Notes: generated by a model not told the origin, from the letters alone. DNA of 64,000 bases from Ganoderma boninense (GCA_002900995.3 CM035308.1:4301053-4365052), one strand, 5' to 3'. Numbered from the stretch's first letter, positions 1 to 12,617 are shown. Translations and numbers: made by a program.

Positions 1-169
1 TAGGAGAAATTCAATTTCTCACGCTGGACGAGTGAGTAATGAGCGTCTTGAAATCCTTGAGACTGAGGCCCGAGTTCGGCGAGTCCTTTCCTCACACCTT
101 ACACAAATCCTATAAGTTGCTTATCGCACCATTAAAGTACAGAATCAGACTTTGCAAGTATGTATCAGT

Positions 170-545
170 CACAATGGTGACCAACGCAGACAGATGGAGC
201 TGGACGCAGGTTGGACGCAACCGGACGCAAGGTGTGACGCAGCAGACACGAACAACAACACAATGCGTCACTTTGCGTCGCCTTGCGCTGAAATATCTTT
301 GCCCGCCAGTAGGGGACTAGTGCGACACCCCGAACGGCGCCAGCCTGACGGTCCTCCGACCATGGGGGCACGGTAAAAACAGCGCAAGGCGACGCACCGC
401 ATGTTTTGACGCAAGGACTGATGCAGGCCGAAGCAAAATGAAACAGGTCACGACGCAAGTGGACGCACGGTATGACACGGAGGACGCAGGGTACAGCGTG
501 AAAGGCGCAGATAATGACGCAGAGGACGCAGGTACAGATATGTAA
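170..545. repeat. GACGCA-rich degenerate repeat block, copy 1
   Basis: The hexamer GACGCA (or GGCGCA/TGCGTC on the other strand) recurs about every 8-20 bases; four copies fall within about 45 bases near 215-260. A 17-bp perfect inverted repeat, TGCGTCGCCTTGCGCTG at 274-290 and its complement at 380-396, lies inside. The block right after the left arm, GCGCTGAAATATCTTTGCCC, recurs near 10,783-10,802. The open frames here are by-products of the repeat and were not called. Confidence 0.7.
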
Positions 546-549
546 AGCG

Positions 550-1040
550 CAAACTCAGACGCGAGGAACATACCTTAATGCAGCAAGATATGCAGGTATA
601 CACAGAAAGATAATGGGCAGAAGCGACAGGTGTGGAGAAGGTGCGCATGCTTGCGGCATCGACAACGTACGACGTCGCAGTCGCGGTGCTGTCCCGAAAT
701 TTGGCATGAAGGATGGGCGAGGATGGTGTGGAGGGTATTGAGCTGCTTGAGGGAGTGGGGCGGGAAGGGGTTCTGAGAAGCTCAAGGTTGGCTGGTCGTT
801 GGGCTGCCACTCTCCTTGACGACGTCCGTCGAAAAAGACTGCCCAGAAGAGATGAGTTAGTGAGATTGGGGGTGCGTTAGATAGCCCAGCGACCAGGCGG
901 TGACGAAAGACAAGCGTAGACAAGTAGCAGGACACAAGGCTCCAGGAACGCGTGTAACGTATAGGCGCTCTACACGCGTCTAATTCTAGTCACCTGATCC
1001 TGTTGACGGCGACGCGTTTGGCGACACGTCTGTCTGTCTC
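550..1040. other. No gene recognised
   Basis: Unique-looking sequence after the GACGCA block. Short frames on both strands overlap each other and none resembles a known protein. Confidence 0.4.
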
Positions 1041-1043
1041 GAC

Positions 1044-2487
1044 ATGTCTGCTCCCACCCCTTCCCCCCCCTCCATTCGCAAATCCTGCTCAGGTGAGTCC
1101 CTATTTTTTTCTTGCGGGTGCTGTGGACTGGACTGGTGCACGGGCGTTGAGCACCATCCCCCCGTGCCCATGTCTGGAAGCCGGGTGACTCTGCGTCAAC
1201 AAAGTAAGTCCATTTCTTCCATCGTCTAACCTGCAATGGCGTGCATCGTGCGTTTTGCCAGCTTGCAGGGCCCGGTTGCGTCGGGCTGCAGCGCAGGATG
1301 CAGAATGCCATCCGCCTGTGTTGCAGCTCATGCAACGGAGCCCTCTGCAAGTTGTCAAGGCGTGAGAAGCACGTCGCTGCAGGTGAGACGACTCATGAAG
1401 CACAGGTGACGTGGTGGTGAGCCTGGTCTGACGTCGTGTACCGACAGCTCGGTCTCTTACCTCAACCTTCCTCTGACTAGTGGCTTGCACGTCGTTTTCC
1501 TGGAAGATCAAGTATAGGCGTCGGACGGGTGGTGGAGTAGCGCGTTATGTAGCACGTTATGCAGGTACGTCCTTATCAAACTTGCCACCCTCAGTGTGTT
1601 TCCAGAGCACCAAATCCAGTTTCATTCTCTGCTTCCCAAGTGGTTTGACTTGTTCCCTTGGGTGTCGGCTGGGTCTGTTGCCTGTTGGTAGATGGAGGGG
1701 CTTTTACGACTGGGTGCTTATTTTCTGTCTGGTGATGTGTGTACGACAACGTTGTGCATGGCACACAACGTTGTTCATTAAGACCCAAATAAGTGACAAG
1801 AACACGACACCGTGACAGGATTGCTTCCTGTTCCCTTCCCCGCTGCTCTCGTTCCTAGTTGCTCTCGTCTCGGGCCCTGCACTTGTGTGCTGCGCACAGC
1901 AACGTGTCCGCGTCCACTGACTGACGAGATGTGTGCTGACAGGCTTTTACAGCTCTGGCGGGCTTCACTGGCAGCACCTCTACGGACGGCTCTCTGGCAA
2001 GACGCAGTACCGCGACTCAAGCGGGTCAAGATCTGCCAGCTCGGACGTTCAGCCCAATGCAGAGGCTCCAAAGCGCATGTCCCGGCACGCTCGCATCACG
2101 CTGTGTCAAGGATCTGGGTTTTGGAAGACGCCTGGCAGGTTGTCGCAGTGCGGCACAACATACACCTCCCTCTGCGAGCAAAAGACGCTATATCTCGACT
2201 CCGGGCACGTCTCTGGCTGCGCAAGTGCGGGTAGACACGAGGAATTGTGCATAGGACGATTGGCTGACGGTGCAAGGCACGCATTTGCAGGACACGACCT
2301 CGGTATATGGTCTTGGTATGTGACCTCCACTGCATTATGGTCTTTGTTCCTGATCGCTCTTTACTTGACTCACATTCTCATGCATAGAGCAGATGGGAGT
2401 AACGAGGCTCTACGTGACTCGCCAATGGATGCGTCCATCCCCACCCGCATTGCCATTCACGTCGCGTCGCAGGGTAGAGCGGCTTAG
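1044..2487 (+). other. Possible multi-exon hypothetical gene, structure unresolved
   Basis: Several open stretches separated by intron-like GTGAGT and GTAAGT sites suggest a spliced gene: an ATG at 1044 followed by a donor near 1092, a Cys-rich stretch near 1280-1380, and a longer open segment at about 1933-2487 that ends in a hydrophobic run. Two frames stay open between 1950 and 2250 and I cannot tell which is coding. No family is recognised. It could equally be degraded transposon sequence next to the element at 2853-9373. Confidence 0.2.
1746..1774. repeat. Short hairpin built from two ACAACGTTGT palindromes
   Basis: The self-complementary 10-mer ACAACGTTGT occurs at 1746-1755 and 1765-1774. 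The flanking G and C extend the pair to 11-bp arms around a 7-base loop. It could be a binding site for a dimeric protein or a chance palindrome. Confidence 0.6.
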
Positions 2488-2575
2488 TATGTACGGATGT
2501 CAGGCGTGAATATAGAATGCGACACTATTGACAATACAATTGACTGATATGATGGCTAAAAGGTTGAAAGTTTGT

Positions 2576-2723
2576 AAGGAATGTGGAACACGGCCATACA
2601 GTGATGCCGTGAGCTGGTGCAATCATCATAATGCAGTAAGGACAGCCCAAGGCTAGCAAAGAATGTAGAGCACGGTCGTATGGTGGCGCCGTGAGTTGGT
2701 ACAACAATGCAGTAATGACAGGA
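2576..2723. repeat. Imperfect direct repeat, about 70 bp, two copies
   Basis: A segment at about 2576-2645 is repeated with substitutions at about 2658-2723. Both start with AAxGAATGT and end in AATGCAGTAAxGACAG. They lie just beyond the 3' end of the transposon-type gene at 2853-9373 and may belong to its terminal region. Confidence 0.6.
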
Positions 2724-2852
2724 TATAGGGAGCTTTTATTCAATAGAGATGAGTGGACTCGGAGCATAGAAAAATAGGGAGGGGAAGAATAAAGATTGGG
2801 GTATCGAGGACGCCGAGGCCGAGGCCAAGCATGGTGTTGCGGGTTCTTGTCC

Positions 2853-5800
2853 TTATGCGCTCATACCCTTGTTGACTGGGCGGGGCTTCGGCATGGATTT
2901 ATGTTGACCTGCATGGACGGCAGCAATCTCGACTGGCATTGGTGGATCCTCATAGATATAGGCTAGGCCGGGCTAGTAGTAAGCACATGCAAGTCAAAAG
3001 TATCAGTGCAATTCAAATACTAGGATGTATAGTTATTTACTCACCTGGCATTCTTCCTCATAGTCCCACTCGTAGTCGTGTAGATCCCAGTGGGAAGGGA
3101 CCTCGTTGTATGGGTTCCAGCATGCTTGGTGATCTCCGGAATCTAAGCCCCACTGGTGAAAGCCGGCAAGTCCTGCATATGCAGAGCATTCAAACAACCT
3201 TTGTTCGAAAGCTGCGATGCACTCGCGGTCAACATCAACAACATTATGCGAGTGCGCATCTGTCTCCGAGACCTGAAACTTCCATGCACGTTGTAAGAGA
3301 TCAGATGTGAGGCCTGGAGCCTCATTACCGCCAGAGTCGTTGTCAATGGTACTTGCTTCCAGTTCTGCATCGTGAAGCCGTGAAGCGAGGACCAATGTGT
3401 ATGCATGAGCAATTGGGACACTGGTGATCCACTCCTGCATCCGAGCTGCGGGGAACCCAAGTGTTGAACCAGTTGATGATCTGTGCACGCTCGATAATAG
3501 TGAGATTGCCTGCATATGGCACCATTCCTGAACGCTCAGCTGGCAGTCGCGACATCTTCCTTGCCTTCCGTGCAAAAGCGAGCACAGGAACGACATCAGC
3601 GAGAGGGGTCTTGTCCTCTGGGGTCCAGTTGAGTAGTGTGCTGAGGACGGTGGTATGGGGAGAAAGAATTTGGTCGACAGCTGGGGTATATGGATAGGAG
3701 TGTGGGTTTGCCAGGATCGACTCCTCATCTGGCTGTCTTGAAGCTAACTCCCACTTTCCGAGCTGTGGTTTTGACATAATAATGTAAGCCTAAAATACAA
3801 ACATCTATGTGAGAGCGACCTACCCGCGTGTGCCGTTGAGCGTGTCTGTTATGCCACAAGTCATCTTGAATGTCATCTTCCAGAACTAGATGTGGTGCAG
3901 ATTCCAGGAGGAATGACTCTCTCCATACTTTAACTCTCCAGCATGGGCGTCCATCTGAATCCACTCGTGATTGCAATACACGAGCAGGGTACCAGAAGTC
4001 ACCAACACGAATAAGTGCACCACGACTGGGCCTATATAATATTCTTAATAATCTGCATTGGATTATTAAATACTGTTACGCACTGTAGCCCTGCTGAGTG
4101 TGGTCTTTGTGGTGACGATTTGATACAGGAATCCTGGTCATTCAGATGGCTTAGAGCCGTAGTTGTCAGTGCATTAATAAGATATGACTATCCAGCACCC
4201 AAATGGTTGCTCACTGGAGAGATGAAACTGTTCCGAAAACATTCAAGTTGCATTCATGGCATTCAAACAATCCATTGTGCAATGGAGTTGAACCGGAGGT
4301 CTGGCAGGCAATATGAGACCATTGTTCGCACGTTACACATTGGAGGGCCTCGAGGCCAGCAAGGATGTGGTCGTGGTGACCATCGCCTGTTGCTCCACAT
4401 CGGCACCGAAACGGGAATGGGAGTGGAGGTTGTGGATGGTGAGAATAAGGAAGCACTATTTCGACCTTTCCAGGCAGGCTTGGAGAATGGTGTGGCTGTT
4501 TTTGGATGGTTAGCCTCAGATCTGATATGTCAAGATGTTGTAACTTGTAGACATACTGGTGCTGCTGTCGAAATAGACTTGTCTGAAGATCCTAGTCGGG
4601 CAAAGTCAAGAAACTCTGTAGTTTTACGTTGTGCTCTCTTGAACCAGTAGCGGTCACAATTGGGGACAAGAGATAAACCAGGTGCCTCGAAAGAAATGAC
4701 TGCATTCGGAATAGTCGGAACGTCGGAGGAAGACAGAGAAATTCCGTGTGTCTGCTGCAATGCGATCACTTGACGAGACGAAAACGTCTGTTGCGCAGAG
4801 GTACCGTTGGTGAGAACGTAGATGGCCGCAGCAGTAGAGGTGAAACCGGAAGGGGGGATGATGTCGGCATGACGTCCAACCATATGTGTGCGTGTTGAGC
4901 CAGACACAATTCGTTCGGCATATCCACCACACCTCATATCGTCGTAGTCGTAGATATGATAGCGAGTTCCACCTGCAATTCGAGTTCGGAAACGAAGCGC
5001 GTAGTGTTGGACTCCAGCCTTGAAGAAGGCCCGGCTAGTGAGCTCATATACTATGGCCTCTGGTGACTGCTTGTTGCTTCGAGAAAGGGTAATACGATCG
5101 GGTAGGAACCAGTCACCACCCTCTGCTTCTGGAAACTCGAGAAAGAGAATGACAGGAATTGAGATGACGGGTTGGATAAAAGAGGAGGCACCAGGGCAAG
5201 AGGGCGAGGATGCGTCCGGTATACGGTGCCAACAGGATTGAGGAGCAGGACTGGGTGTGATAGAGGTGATGTCTTTGAGCCAGGTCTCGACGTTCCCGCT
5301 GTATTGGTCAAAAGCCTCACGGGAGGCTTGTAGTCCTAGCTTTCCAAGTGGACGCCGCTGAACCTGAACATGGTCTGGTCTAGAGAGTGAGGATGGTGAG
5401 GACCCAGAGCGCAGGAGGGTACATGTCCGCAAAGGCGCATAGTAAATATTGAAGTAGGTTTGAGCGAAGTCGTTGGTCGGGTCGTCACTATCCCGCCGCA
5501 AAAGGTAACCGAGCCATGCCTGAAAGCGACATAAGCGTAGTGTTGTAGCCGGAAGATACTACTAGACAGCAGACTTACAAAAATATTGTCGTTTTGTGTT
5601 GTGGAAGAGATAAGAGGTGGTTGACCCTTCATGCCTACAGATTGGGAAGGAACCGCAGCTAGGATGTTTCGGAAGTTGTTGCGCATGTCGCGGAGAGTGG
5701 CAGGAATGTTATTAGGGCCCTGGGATCAATGGAGTGTGTAGCGCAAGTCCAGCATACGGTAAAGGGCATAAAGTCTAGTCTGAGAAGAAACTTGGCTTTG

Positions 5801-8800
5801 GAAGCGAACAGAGAAGCTCTTGGGATCCCACAGAAGGGTCACAAACATTGCCTGAAGTGCAGAATCCAACCAGCAAGAGTTGGACTCCCAGGGGTATCCA
5901 GGAAAGCGATCTTCATCTGAGTAGCGAAGAAGAGGTGGAGTGTTGTGTGCTGTGTCCCGAGCTTGCAGTGACTGGGTCGTCCTTGGGAGGGATTTCGAGA
6001 GTTTGTCCTGAGTTTGTTCGACGGTGTTCACTGCGTCTTTGACTGAGCGGAGTCTCATAGATCGTCCTGTGCATACATACACAAAATGGAAGTATGTCTG
6101 TTAGATATACTGGTGATCGTAAAGACAAATTATAATTATTGAGGCTTATGTTTGGGTCCAGGAACAGCGATCTCGACAGTGTCTGAAACGACAAGGTGAT
6201 GGTCCAGCCCAGGTGAATCGTCTTCTGGTTGGACGGTCTTCACACTTGAGCGTTGTAGCTCCATATCAGAATCAGAGTCCGTATCTGAGTGGCAGAGGCT
6301 AGGAGAATTGTGTGCATCTTCATCTTCACTGGCTCGGCCATCTGGTGGGCTGCCTTCTGAGGGGGCATCGTCGTAGGCTGTCAATTCTCGGACCTGCTGT
6401 GTTTGTGGCTTTCGACCTGGAGCCTGAGGTCGAGTATTTGTCTGTTTCGTAGTGCCAGGTGAAGAGCCTAGATGAACAGAAACACGGCGTAAAAGATTCT
6501 CGGTTTTTGTGCCGCGAGATTTCAACGCGCTCCGCGTGTCTGGAGGGCGCCCGTCGTTTTTCGTTCTGCGGGTTTGACGTACACCGGAAGAAGAGTGGGG
6601 CATTCGGTTGACTTTTGTACGCCCAATCCTGGCAGCAGTAACCTTCCACGGCTCCGCTATCCCGTACCGCACTGGAACACCAACTAGTGTGACCGATATT
6701 AGCTCATTAATAAAGTGCCAGTTACACATGGACTGGGCAAGCGTACCTGCGACTCCTAGAAGGAGATGTTCATAGTGAGCCGTAAAACCAGCGAGAGCTT
6801 CAAGTCCATCAAAGAACGAATGATCGCGTCCAACACCCCGATACAGCTTCCAGTGCATCGCTTCTTCTGCATTCGTCGACTCTGGTAGAGAGTTCCAGAG
6901 GTCAGTGTCCATCTTGCGTCGAGCGACGAAGAGCATAGAAGCATGTGAGTCGCGAAGCCACCACTCGAACCAAGGGAGGACTTCTGGAAAGTTGTTCAAG
7001 AGGCGGGTTGCTTCCTGTCGAAATGTTTGCGCATCGGGAAGGTCGAGTAAGTTATGTGCCATCCTTTCGAACTCGTTTTCACGTCCTAGAGGTACGACTC
7101 CTCCAATGCGTTTGATACGAGTGACCCCAGCGCGGAAGTGTTGACGACAACCCCTGATAAGTTCGGAGGCACGAGAACGGAGCGAAGCCTCGGAAATGGG
7201 TCCTGAGTCAGAGTCGGTGCCGTATTCGCAGAAGAAGTCGACAAATGCTTCAATAAAGCCATTGCGTTCGGCTTCACTGAAGTCAACCACCTAGGAGCCC
7301 AGGTGGGTTAGTTGTACTTAGTGCTCAAAATCATCACAGACATACATTGCTCAGATCCTCGTCCGTAAATTGGAGACCGCGGCCATGCTTCTCTCGAGCG
7401 ATGCTTTGGAACAGCGTTAGAAAATGGAGGCGAAAGTGCTCGTGGGTTGCGCCATTGCTGTATGAGAGGAGCGAAGGTATCCAGGCATGGAGGTCGACCG
7501 AGTATGACGAGCTGACGATAAGAAGGGATGCTCGCTCACACCAAAAGCCATGAGCTGCATCGGAGACAATGCCATTTACTGCACCCGGACCAACAAGGCG
7601 TGATGAATCCTTGACAAGTTGAGAGATCATGGTGGGAGTTTGCATAGAGATGACCGTCACCTCGTGGACGTGTGACGACAAGACAAACCCAGGGTGCCTT
7701 TCGCAGAACGCACGAAAGTGAGAGACGAACGAATCCCCCCCGGAGTATCCTGCAGCATGGCCCTTAACTGCGCGACATTCTGACTTGATACGGTCCTTGT
7801 TCAGGAGAGCAGGTGAGATATCCGCCACTGACGGACCAGGGCCACGTAGTGTCGTTGGGCCAATGAGCAGCTCGAGAGGGCCCGCAGTTGGATGCTCGGT
7901 GACGATCTTCTCGAAGCGGGCCTTCTCATCCTTTGACAGATGAAGGACATGTGTCAGCCGAGGATGGTTGTGGGTGCCAAGATGAATGAAGTGGATGCCG
8001 CCAGAGAAGTGAAACAGCCGCTGTCTTGCTCGGCACGGTGGTTGCGTACGACGAAGCATGGCACCACAGATGCACTTCGCCTGCAGCTGCCTAGCCTTGT
8101 CAGAATTCTTGACCTTTGGATGCAGAATATAGCCACAGTATGGGTACTTCTCGCAAACGATTGCTCCTTGACATCGTCGCTCGCTTTTAGTGCCGTGAAT
8201 CCACTGAGTCGCATCTTTGTCGCCGCCGGAGAAGCCTGAAGTAACGCAAGCCCAATGGTTAGGGGTGAGCCCAGGACACTGTTCTAACTCCCTAGGCGAG
8301 AACGTGTGCTCCCAGTCCCCGTCAGGCCAACCAGTCCATTCTGGTTGTTACTCGCATTAATAAAACAAATGTGTGGTCGAGTACCACCATAATGAGACGC
8401 ACCGCATGTCCCATCTTCAGCTACATCAGCCCTTCCTAACACAGGCTGTCGTCGTGAACGCTTGCGAGGAGCAATAGGCTCAGAGCTCTTGGTAGATGCA
8501 CACTCGGAGGAATGTGTGCTGGTGATGGAGATGATGGACATGGGAGAGGGAGATCGTTCTTCCTTGACCTTCGCAGACGCCGTGTTGTGTTCTGAATTCA
8601 CAGCCGAGTTGTAACATTGTCATACGTATAGGTAGAACACTCAGAGAAAAATTGAACATACTCTTGAGACGCTTCGCATCCCCTTTGTCCCCTTTCCTTC
8701 CCTTCTTGTCATTTGCACCCCTCTCCCCCCTCTCGCCTTTCACCTTAGCTGATCTATTAGTTGTGAACTCCTCCTTCCGCTTCCGCTTCCCCGACCGCTT

Positions 8801-9373
8801 GCCTTCCATGCGAGATGGGTCCAGCCAGTCTGCGACGCTTACGAGCAGCCGCTGTCATGAAAACACCAGGTTACGACCAGCAAAGTAAAGCTAAAGTTGT
8901 ATCCTTACTCTCCACATCGGTATGTTTGATGTTGAACTGGTCAGACGAGGAACGTTAGCGTGGCAATAGTCGAAGAATTCTCTTGCACATGCTTACAACT
9001 GGCACACGGAGCCCGGTATGCAGCGAAATGTTTTCTCTTGCGTCCTCTCGATGAGTGGTGACACGAGACGGCGGAAGACTTCCGAGGCTTCACGCCCCAA
9101 ACCGAAGGGTATCGCACGCGAGTAGGATGTGCACCAGTCGAATCAGAGCAAAGGACCGCTGGAAGAATATCAACAGAGGAATACAAGCTCTTGGGAGAGT
9201 CGAGACGGAGAAGGACTCACGGGACAAGATGGAACGAGTAGGACTGACATTGGGAAGCGTCGCCGGCTGAATCTCGATGGTTATCTTCAATGATACTGTG
9301 CTAATCTTTCCGGCCAAGCCCAAAGACCGTTCGACTTACCTACCGATCGATTGGGACGTTCTGGATGGTTCAT
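2853..9373 (-). CDS. MULE-like transposon protein: GCM-type zinc finger, transposase, USP-like and PHD domains
   Basis: A large spliced gene read from about 9373 (possible start MNHPERPN) to TAA at 2853-2855; start and several exon borders are uncertain. In order: a Cys-bearing N-terminal part (8941-9186), a Lys/Arg-rich stretch (8760-8810), a GCM1-like zinc finger (about 8060-8235, ending GTHNHPR), a transposase-like region (6750-8050), an acidic low-complexity linker (6136-6650), a ubiquitin-specific-protease-like domain with Cys box NSCWLDSALQ (5726-5930) and His box RYHIYDYDDM (near 4950), a PHD finger with CRCG and CVTCEQWSHIAC (4211-4410), and a C-terminal region of the same basidiomycete family (2853-3777). 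WRKY-GCM1 fingers joined to MULE transposases are established. A one-base excess in the G run at 3450-3453 breaks the C-terminal frame, so the gene is either decayed or misread there. No terminal inverted repeats were found. Confidence 0.7.
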
Positions 9374-9539
9374 GTCAAGTGGTGCAACCTTCCCAATCAA
9401 ATCTGCAGAGTTAGGCTCTTGACACAGTCGGTCATAATTGACGATCTGGGATGACAGAATCTAAGGGCGCATACTTACCACAACGTATGGCTCCTGTCAG
9501 GGCAATTGGTGCAGATCTTGTCGCAAGTGGCGCAAGCGC

Positions 9540-9880
9540 ACCACAGCAGAAGCATACGGAGCCGCAGCTAGCGCATGTCTGGCCGTGAGTGAAGCAAGTC
9601 CTGCTGCAACCCGACGCACCTCTGGGCGCAACTTGACGCAGGCTGAGGCGCACTTGACACATACCCCGACGCAACCCGACGCATCCTTGCCCGCACTTGA
9701 CGCATATCCCGACGCAACGTGATACGGCATTCGCTGCAGAGGTTGCATCGTCAGCAGCAGGGAACGCAGCTCCATCCGCATGAGACGCAGACGATGCCGC
9801 AAGGAACACATGACGCACGATAAGGGTTCTAAATGAGACGCAAATGTTTCAGCAAGAAACGCAACCGGACACAGAGGCTC
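9540..9880. repeat. GACGCA-rich degenerate repeat block, copy 2
   Basis: The same irregular GACGCA spacing as at 170-545, with at least ten hexamers, many in the form CCCGACGCAACC or CTTGACGCA. The terminal GCGCTGAAATATC block is absent here. Confidence 0.6.
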
Positions 9881-9884
9881 ACCA

Positions 9885-10585
9885 TCACGCAGGTGTCGCA
9901 CTCCCTTCCGTAGTTGACAGTCGGAAGACCATCTCTGCTATTTCATGATTCTACCTGGAAGAAAGTTGTCAAGATACTACACTAACATCGACACTAGTCA
10001 CCATGTAGAGAACACCCGGAAGATACTCGCCTGGCAACCGTACACCCGTAGCAGCTGTGCCTCGGCCTCGAATAGATAACGACGTCAAGATGTTCTAAAA
10101 CGAGATTCTACTCATGTCAGAGGCGTATACTCATCTGGGCCCCAATCCATACCCCCAGATTGTATCGCGCCACATGCAAGGTCGGAGCAGACACGGTATA
10201 TGCCTATCGGAGAGTCGGGAAGTCCAAAGTGATCGGGGGCTGTCGGACAGCACGAGATCATCAGGATCAGAGGAATCGGAGGGCACCGAAGCTCAGAATA
10301 CTACACCATGCCAGTACCTGGAAAAACATATACCAGTCAACGTACCTGAAGCTCAGTTGAGGGCTAGCAATGTTTGACCACGTTGAGTTTTCCGGCGCTA
10401 TAAGCACTGCCTAGGAAGAGAGATTCAGGAAGCCGTCATTTCGACGGTTACGCGTATATACACAAGGGAGGTGAATCCTGGATGAGTCGTCACCAAAGGC
10501 TGCTCGTCGACCAGGGATGTATAACATGAGCGATTACCACTGGCCCCACTGGCAGGCATGCGGCTAGGTGTGCTTGAGAGTCCGC
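9885..10585. other. No gene recognised
   Basis: Open frames are short and overlapping. The only structure seen is the adjacent repeat on each side. Confidence 0.4.
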
Positions 10586-10589
10586 CCCT

Positions 10590-10803
10590 AAGTCCGCCAC
10601 AATCCTCGGCACAACCCGACCACGGGCGTTTGAACGCCTGCGCGCAACGAGTCGCCGCATCGACGCAATATTCATCATGCATGGCGCAACGACCTCCAGG
10701 GCGCAGGATTTGGCGCACTTGACGCAATGAGTGCTGACCGTGAAGCGCAGAGCGACGCAATGTGTCAGTGTGCGTCGCTCTGCGCTGAAATATCTTTGCC
10801 CCG
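10590..10803. repeat. GACGCA-rich repeat block, copy 3, ending in a perfect hairpin
   Basis: GACGCA/GGCGCA hexamers run up to a 16-bp perfect inverted repeat, AGCGCAGAGCGACGCA at 10,744-10,759 and its complement at 10,771-10,786, with an 11-base loop. It is followed by GCGCTGAAATATCTTTGCCC as in copy 1. The block ends directly before the ATG of the kinase-like pseudogene at 10,807. Confidence 0.7.
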
Positions 10804-10806
10804 ACC

Positions 10807-11981
10807 ATGGCCACCATGACCGAACCACCTTTCTCCACTGTTTCGCACTTACCCAGAGATGCCTCCGAGCCCAAGCCTGAGCTCATCATGAGCAAGTTAA
10901 CAGACTGGCTCCTCACTCATCCCGAGCTTCTCAAGCGGGGAATCATCGTCAACTGGCCTTTGCAACTGGTAAGCACTCCCCCACTATCCCAGAATCTACC
11001 GCGTTTACCCCGCTCCTGTTTAGTTTACGGTATATAGGACAGAGTTGGATACGGAAGGGCCCGTGTATGTCGTCAAGGCCATCGATCCCTCCATACCAGA
11101 GGTAGCCATGTATGACCTGCTCGACCAACGCTCGGAATCTCCGACCAACCACACCATCCCCCACGAACTCATTCGGTGCGAGCGTCCATTGGTGGTGATG
11201 CCATATGTTAGTGCCATACGGGAAGCCTGCCCTTGCAGTGCCAGCACCATCCTCGCCGTCTTCGATCAGATCCTCGAGGTGTGATCCTCACTACCATTCC
11301 GCTCCGCAACGCTGACACCACACTCGTAGGGTATCGAACACATGCATTGACTACGCATCGCTCACATGGTATGTTCGTTCTTTGAGCAGATGCGTCGTTC
11401 ATACTGATGCATGTCTTCTTAGGACATCCTCGTATACAACATTGTCGCCGCAACAGCCGAGGACGCTGAGCGCGATGCCCGGCTGACGGCGGGACGGGTG
11501 TACCTCATCGATTTCGAGAGCTGCCGGCAGTTCAAACACGGCCCTGGCGTTCAAACCGCGGTACCGCTGCTGGGCACGCACATCGTCCCGCCGTTGGAGA
11601 TGAAGTGTTCGATCCGTTCTCCTGGGACGTATTCTGTCTCGGATGGACGCTCGAGGTTATGACTAAGGTAAGCTTCAGCTCGGAGACGTGCCAAGAGTTT
11701 GCTGCTGACGGACGCACACGTCGCTGGGCACATAGACTGCGTTTATTCGTGAGCCACCAGGTTCGACGCCTCGGATACCGCTTTTGTTTGCGAAGTGGCT
11801 CCAAGGACAAGAGGTCGGATGTACGTCCGTATGTCGTTGTCGTCCGACTGTCGCCAGGGCACGCAGTATGCTTGTGATCGTCCGATGGATTGTGGGAGTA
11901 GGGGAGCTCCTCACGGCAGTAGTGGCATTTCCGAGGACCATGTTCCAAACTCTCCTCACGCGTGGCCGATGGTGCAGTTAG
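10807..11981 (+). pseudogene. Kinase-like gene, copy A (broken)
   Basis: Five exons match the intact paralogue at 16,435: about 10807-10968, 11024-11278, 11330-11368, one from about 11424, and a last exon ending in TAG at 11981. Recognisable parts are the N-terminal WLLTHPELLKRG motif, VYVVKA with the likely ATP-site lysine, AHM/DILVYN (HxDxxxxN loop), VYLIDFES (metal-binding Asp) and the C-terminal CxSVCRCRPT motif followed by a hydrophobic helix. Two lesions are visible against that paralogue: TGA at 11,348-11,350 where it has CGC (Arg), and loss of one T near 11,606 in the LEMK-SFDPF region. An in-frame ATG at 10,888 is an alternative start. A small partner gene converges on it from 12,617. 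Confidence 0.75.
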
Positions 11982-12203
11982 CGTACATATCTAACTCATT
12001 CATTCACATGATGAATTTGAGTACAAATCGTGCATAACGGACAACTGGCAGCGGCTTCTTGTCCTGCAGGAGATATGTGGACTGAATGAACCGTTCCACA
12101 CGGTGGTTGACAGCCTACACGCGAGCCATTCAGTCCTTGAAACCGGAACCTTTGAGCGAAATGCACCGGACTTTCGGCTGCTCACCTCTGCAGACAATCA
12201 TCG

Positions 12204-12617
12204 TCAAGCCTCACTCCCCAACACCGAGATGAACGAGTTACGGGCAAAGTCCACCAGGCAGCGCATGAAGGCCGCCCGAGTGGCTCGGATACCGTCGACC
12301 CTCGGATTGTATATCTCGACCACCATGCATCCGATCTTCGGGGTAAGTGGACCCAGGTAGATAGAGTAGATGATGTAGGGCCGTATGGCCGGGGACCCTG
12401 AGGACGCCCTCTTCGTCAACGTGTGCATCCGATCTTCGAACTCCCAGGGAAGGGAAACCTCCTCCTCGTTGCCAACGGCGGGCGCGAAGAAACTGTCGTC
12501 GATGCCGCCCGAGTCGACCAAGCGCCACAGGTGCCAGAGTGCTGGAGTGCGGGGATCCTCAGGCGGGGGAGGTGGCGGGATACTGGCGTAGGGCATAGTA
12601 CTGGATGGAGACTTCAC
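12204..12617 (-). CDS. Small partner protein S1 of the kinase-like gene, function unknown
   Basis: A single-exon frame of 137 residues (130 if the second ATG is used). A proline run (IPPPPPPED) is followed by LWHLW, then acidic and aromatic residues, IYSIYLG, EIYNPR and RAAFMRCLVDFA. It shares this order with the proteins at 17,798-18,196 and, more weakly, 39,386-39,739: xYLGxxxP, a beta-like V-x-V stretch, NP, then N/RxAFxxCLVxLA. I do not recognise the family. There is no signal peptide or membrane segment. It ends 222 bases from the end of kinase-like copy A on the opposite strand. A TATA-like CGTATAAGTA lies on its strand at 12,736-12,745. Confidence 0.6.
   Translation of the reverse strand: MKSPSSTMPYASIPPPPPPEDPRTPALWHLWRLVDSGGIDDSFFAPAVGNEEEVSLPWEFEDRMHTLTKRASSGSPAIRPYIIYSIYLGPLTPKIGCMVVEIYNPRVDGIRATRAAFMRCLVDFARNSFISVLGSEA

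Noticed and set aside
1250..1400. Cys-rich plus-strand segment that looked like a zinc finger
   Set aside because: Cys spacing fits no known finger and the frame is not supported on either side.
9432..9901. Two overlapping minus-strand frames of 128 and 134 residues rich in Cys, Ala and Arg
   Set aside because: They are translations of the GACGCA repeat.
170..10803. GACGCA blocks as a CRISPR array or tandem satellite
   Set aside because: Unit length and spacers are irregular and the organism is a eukaryote.
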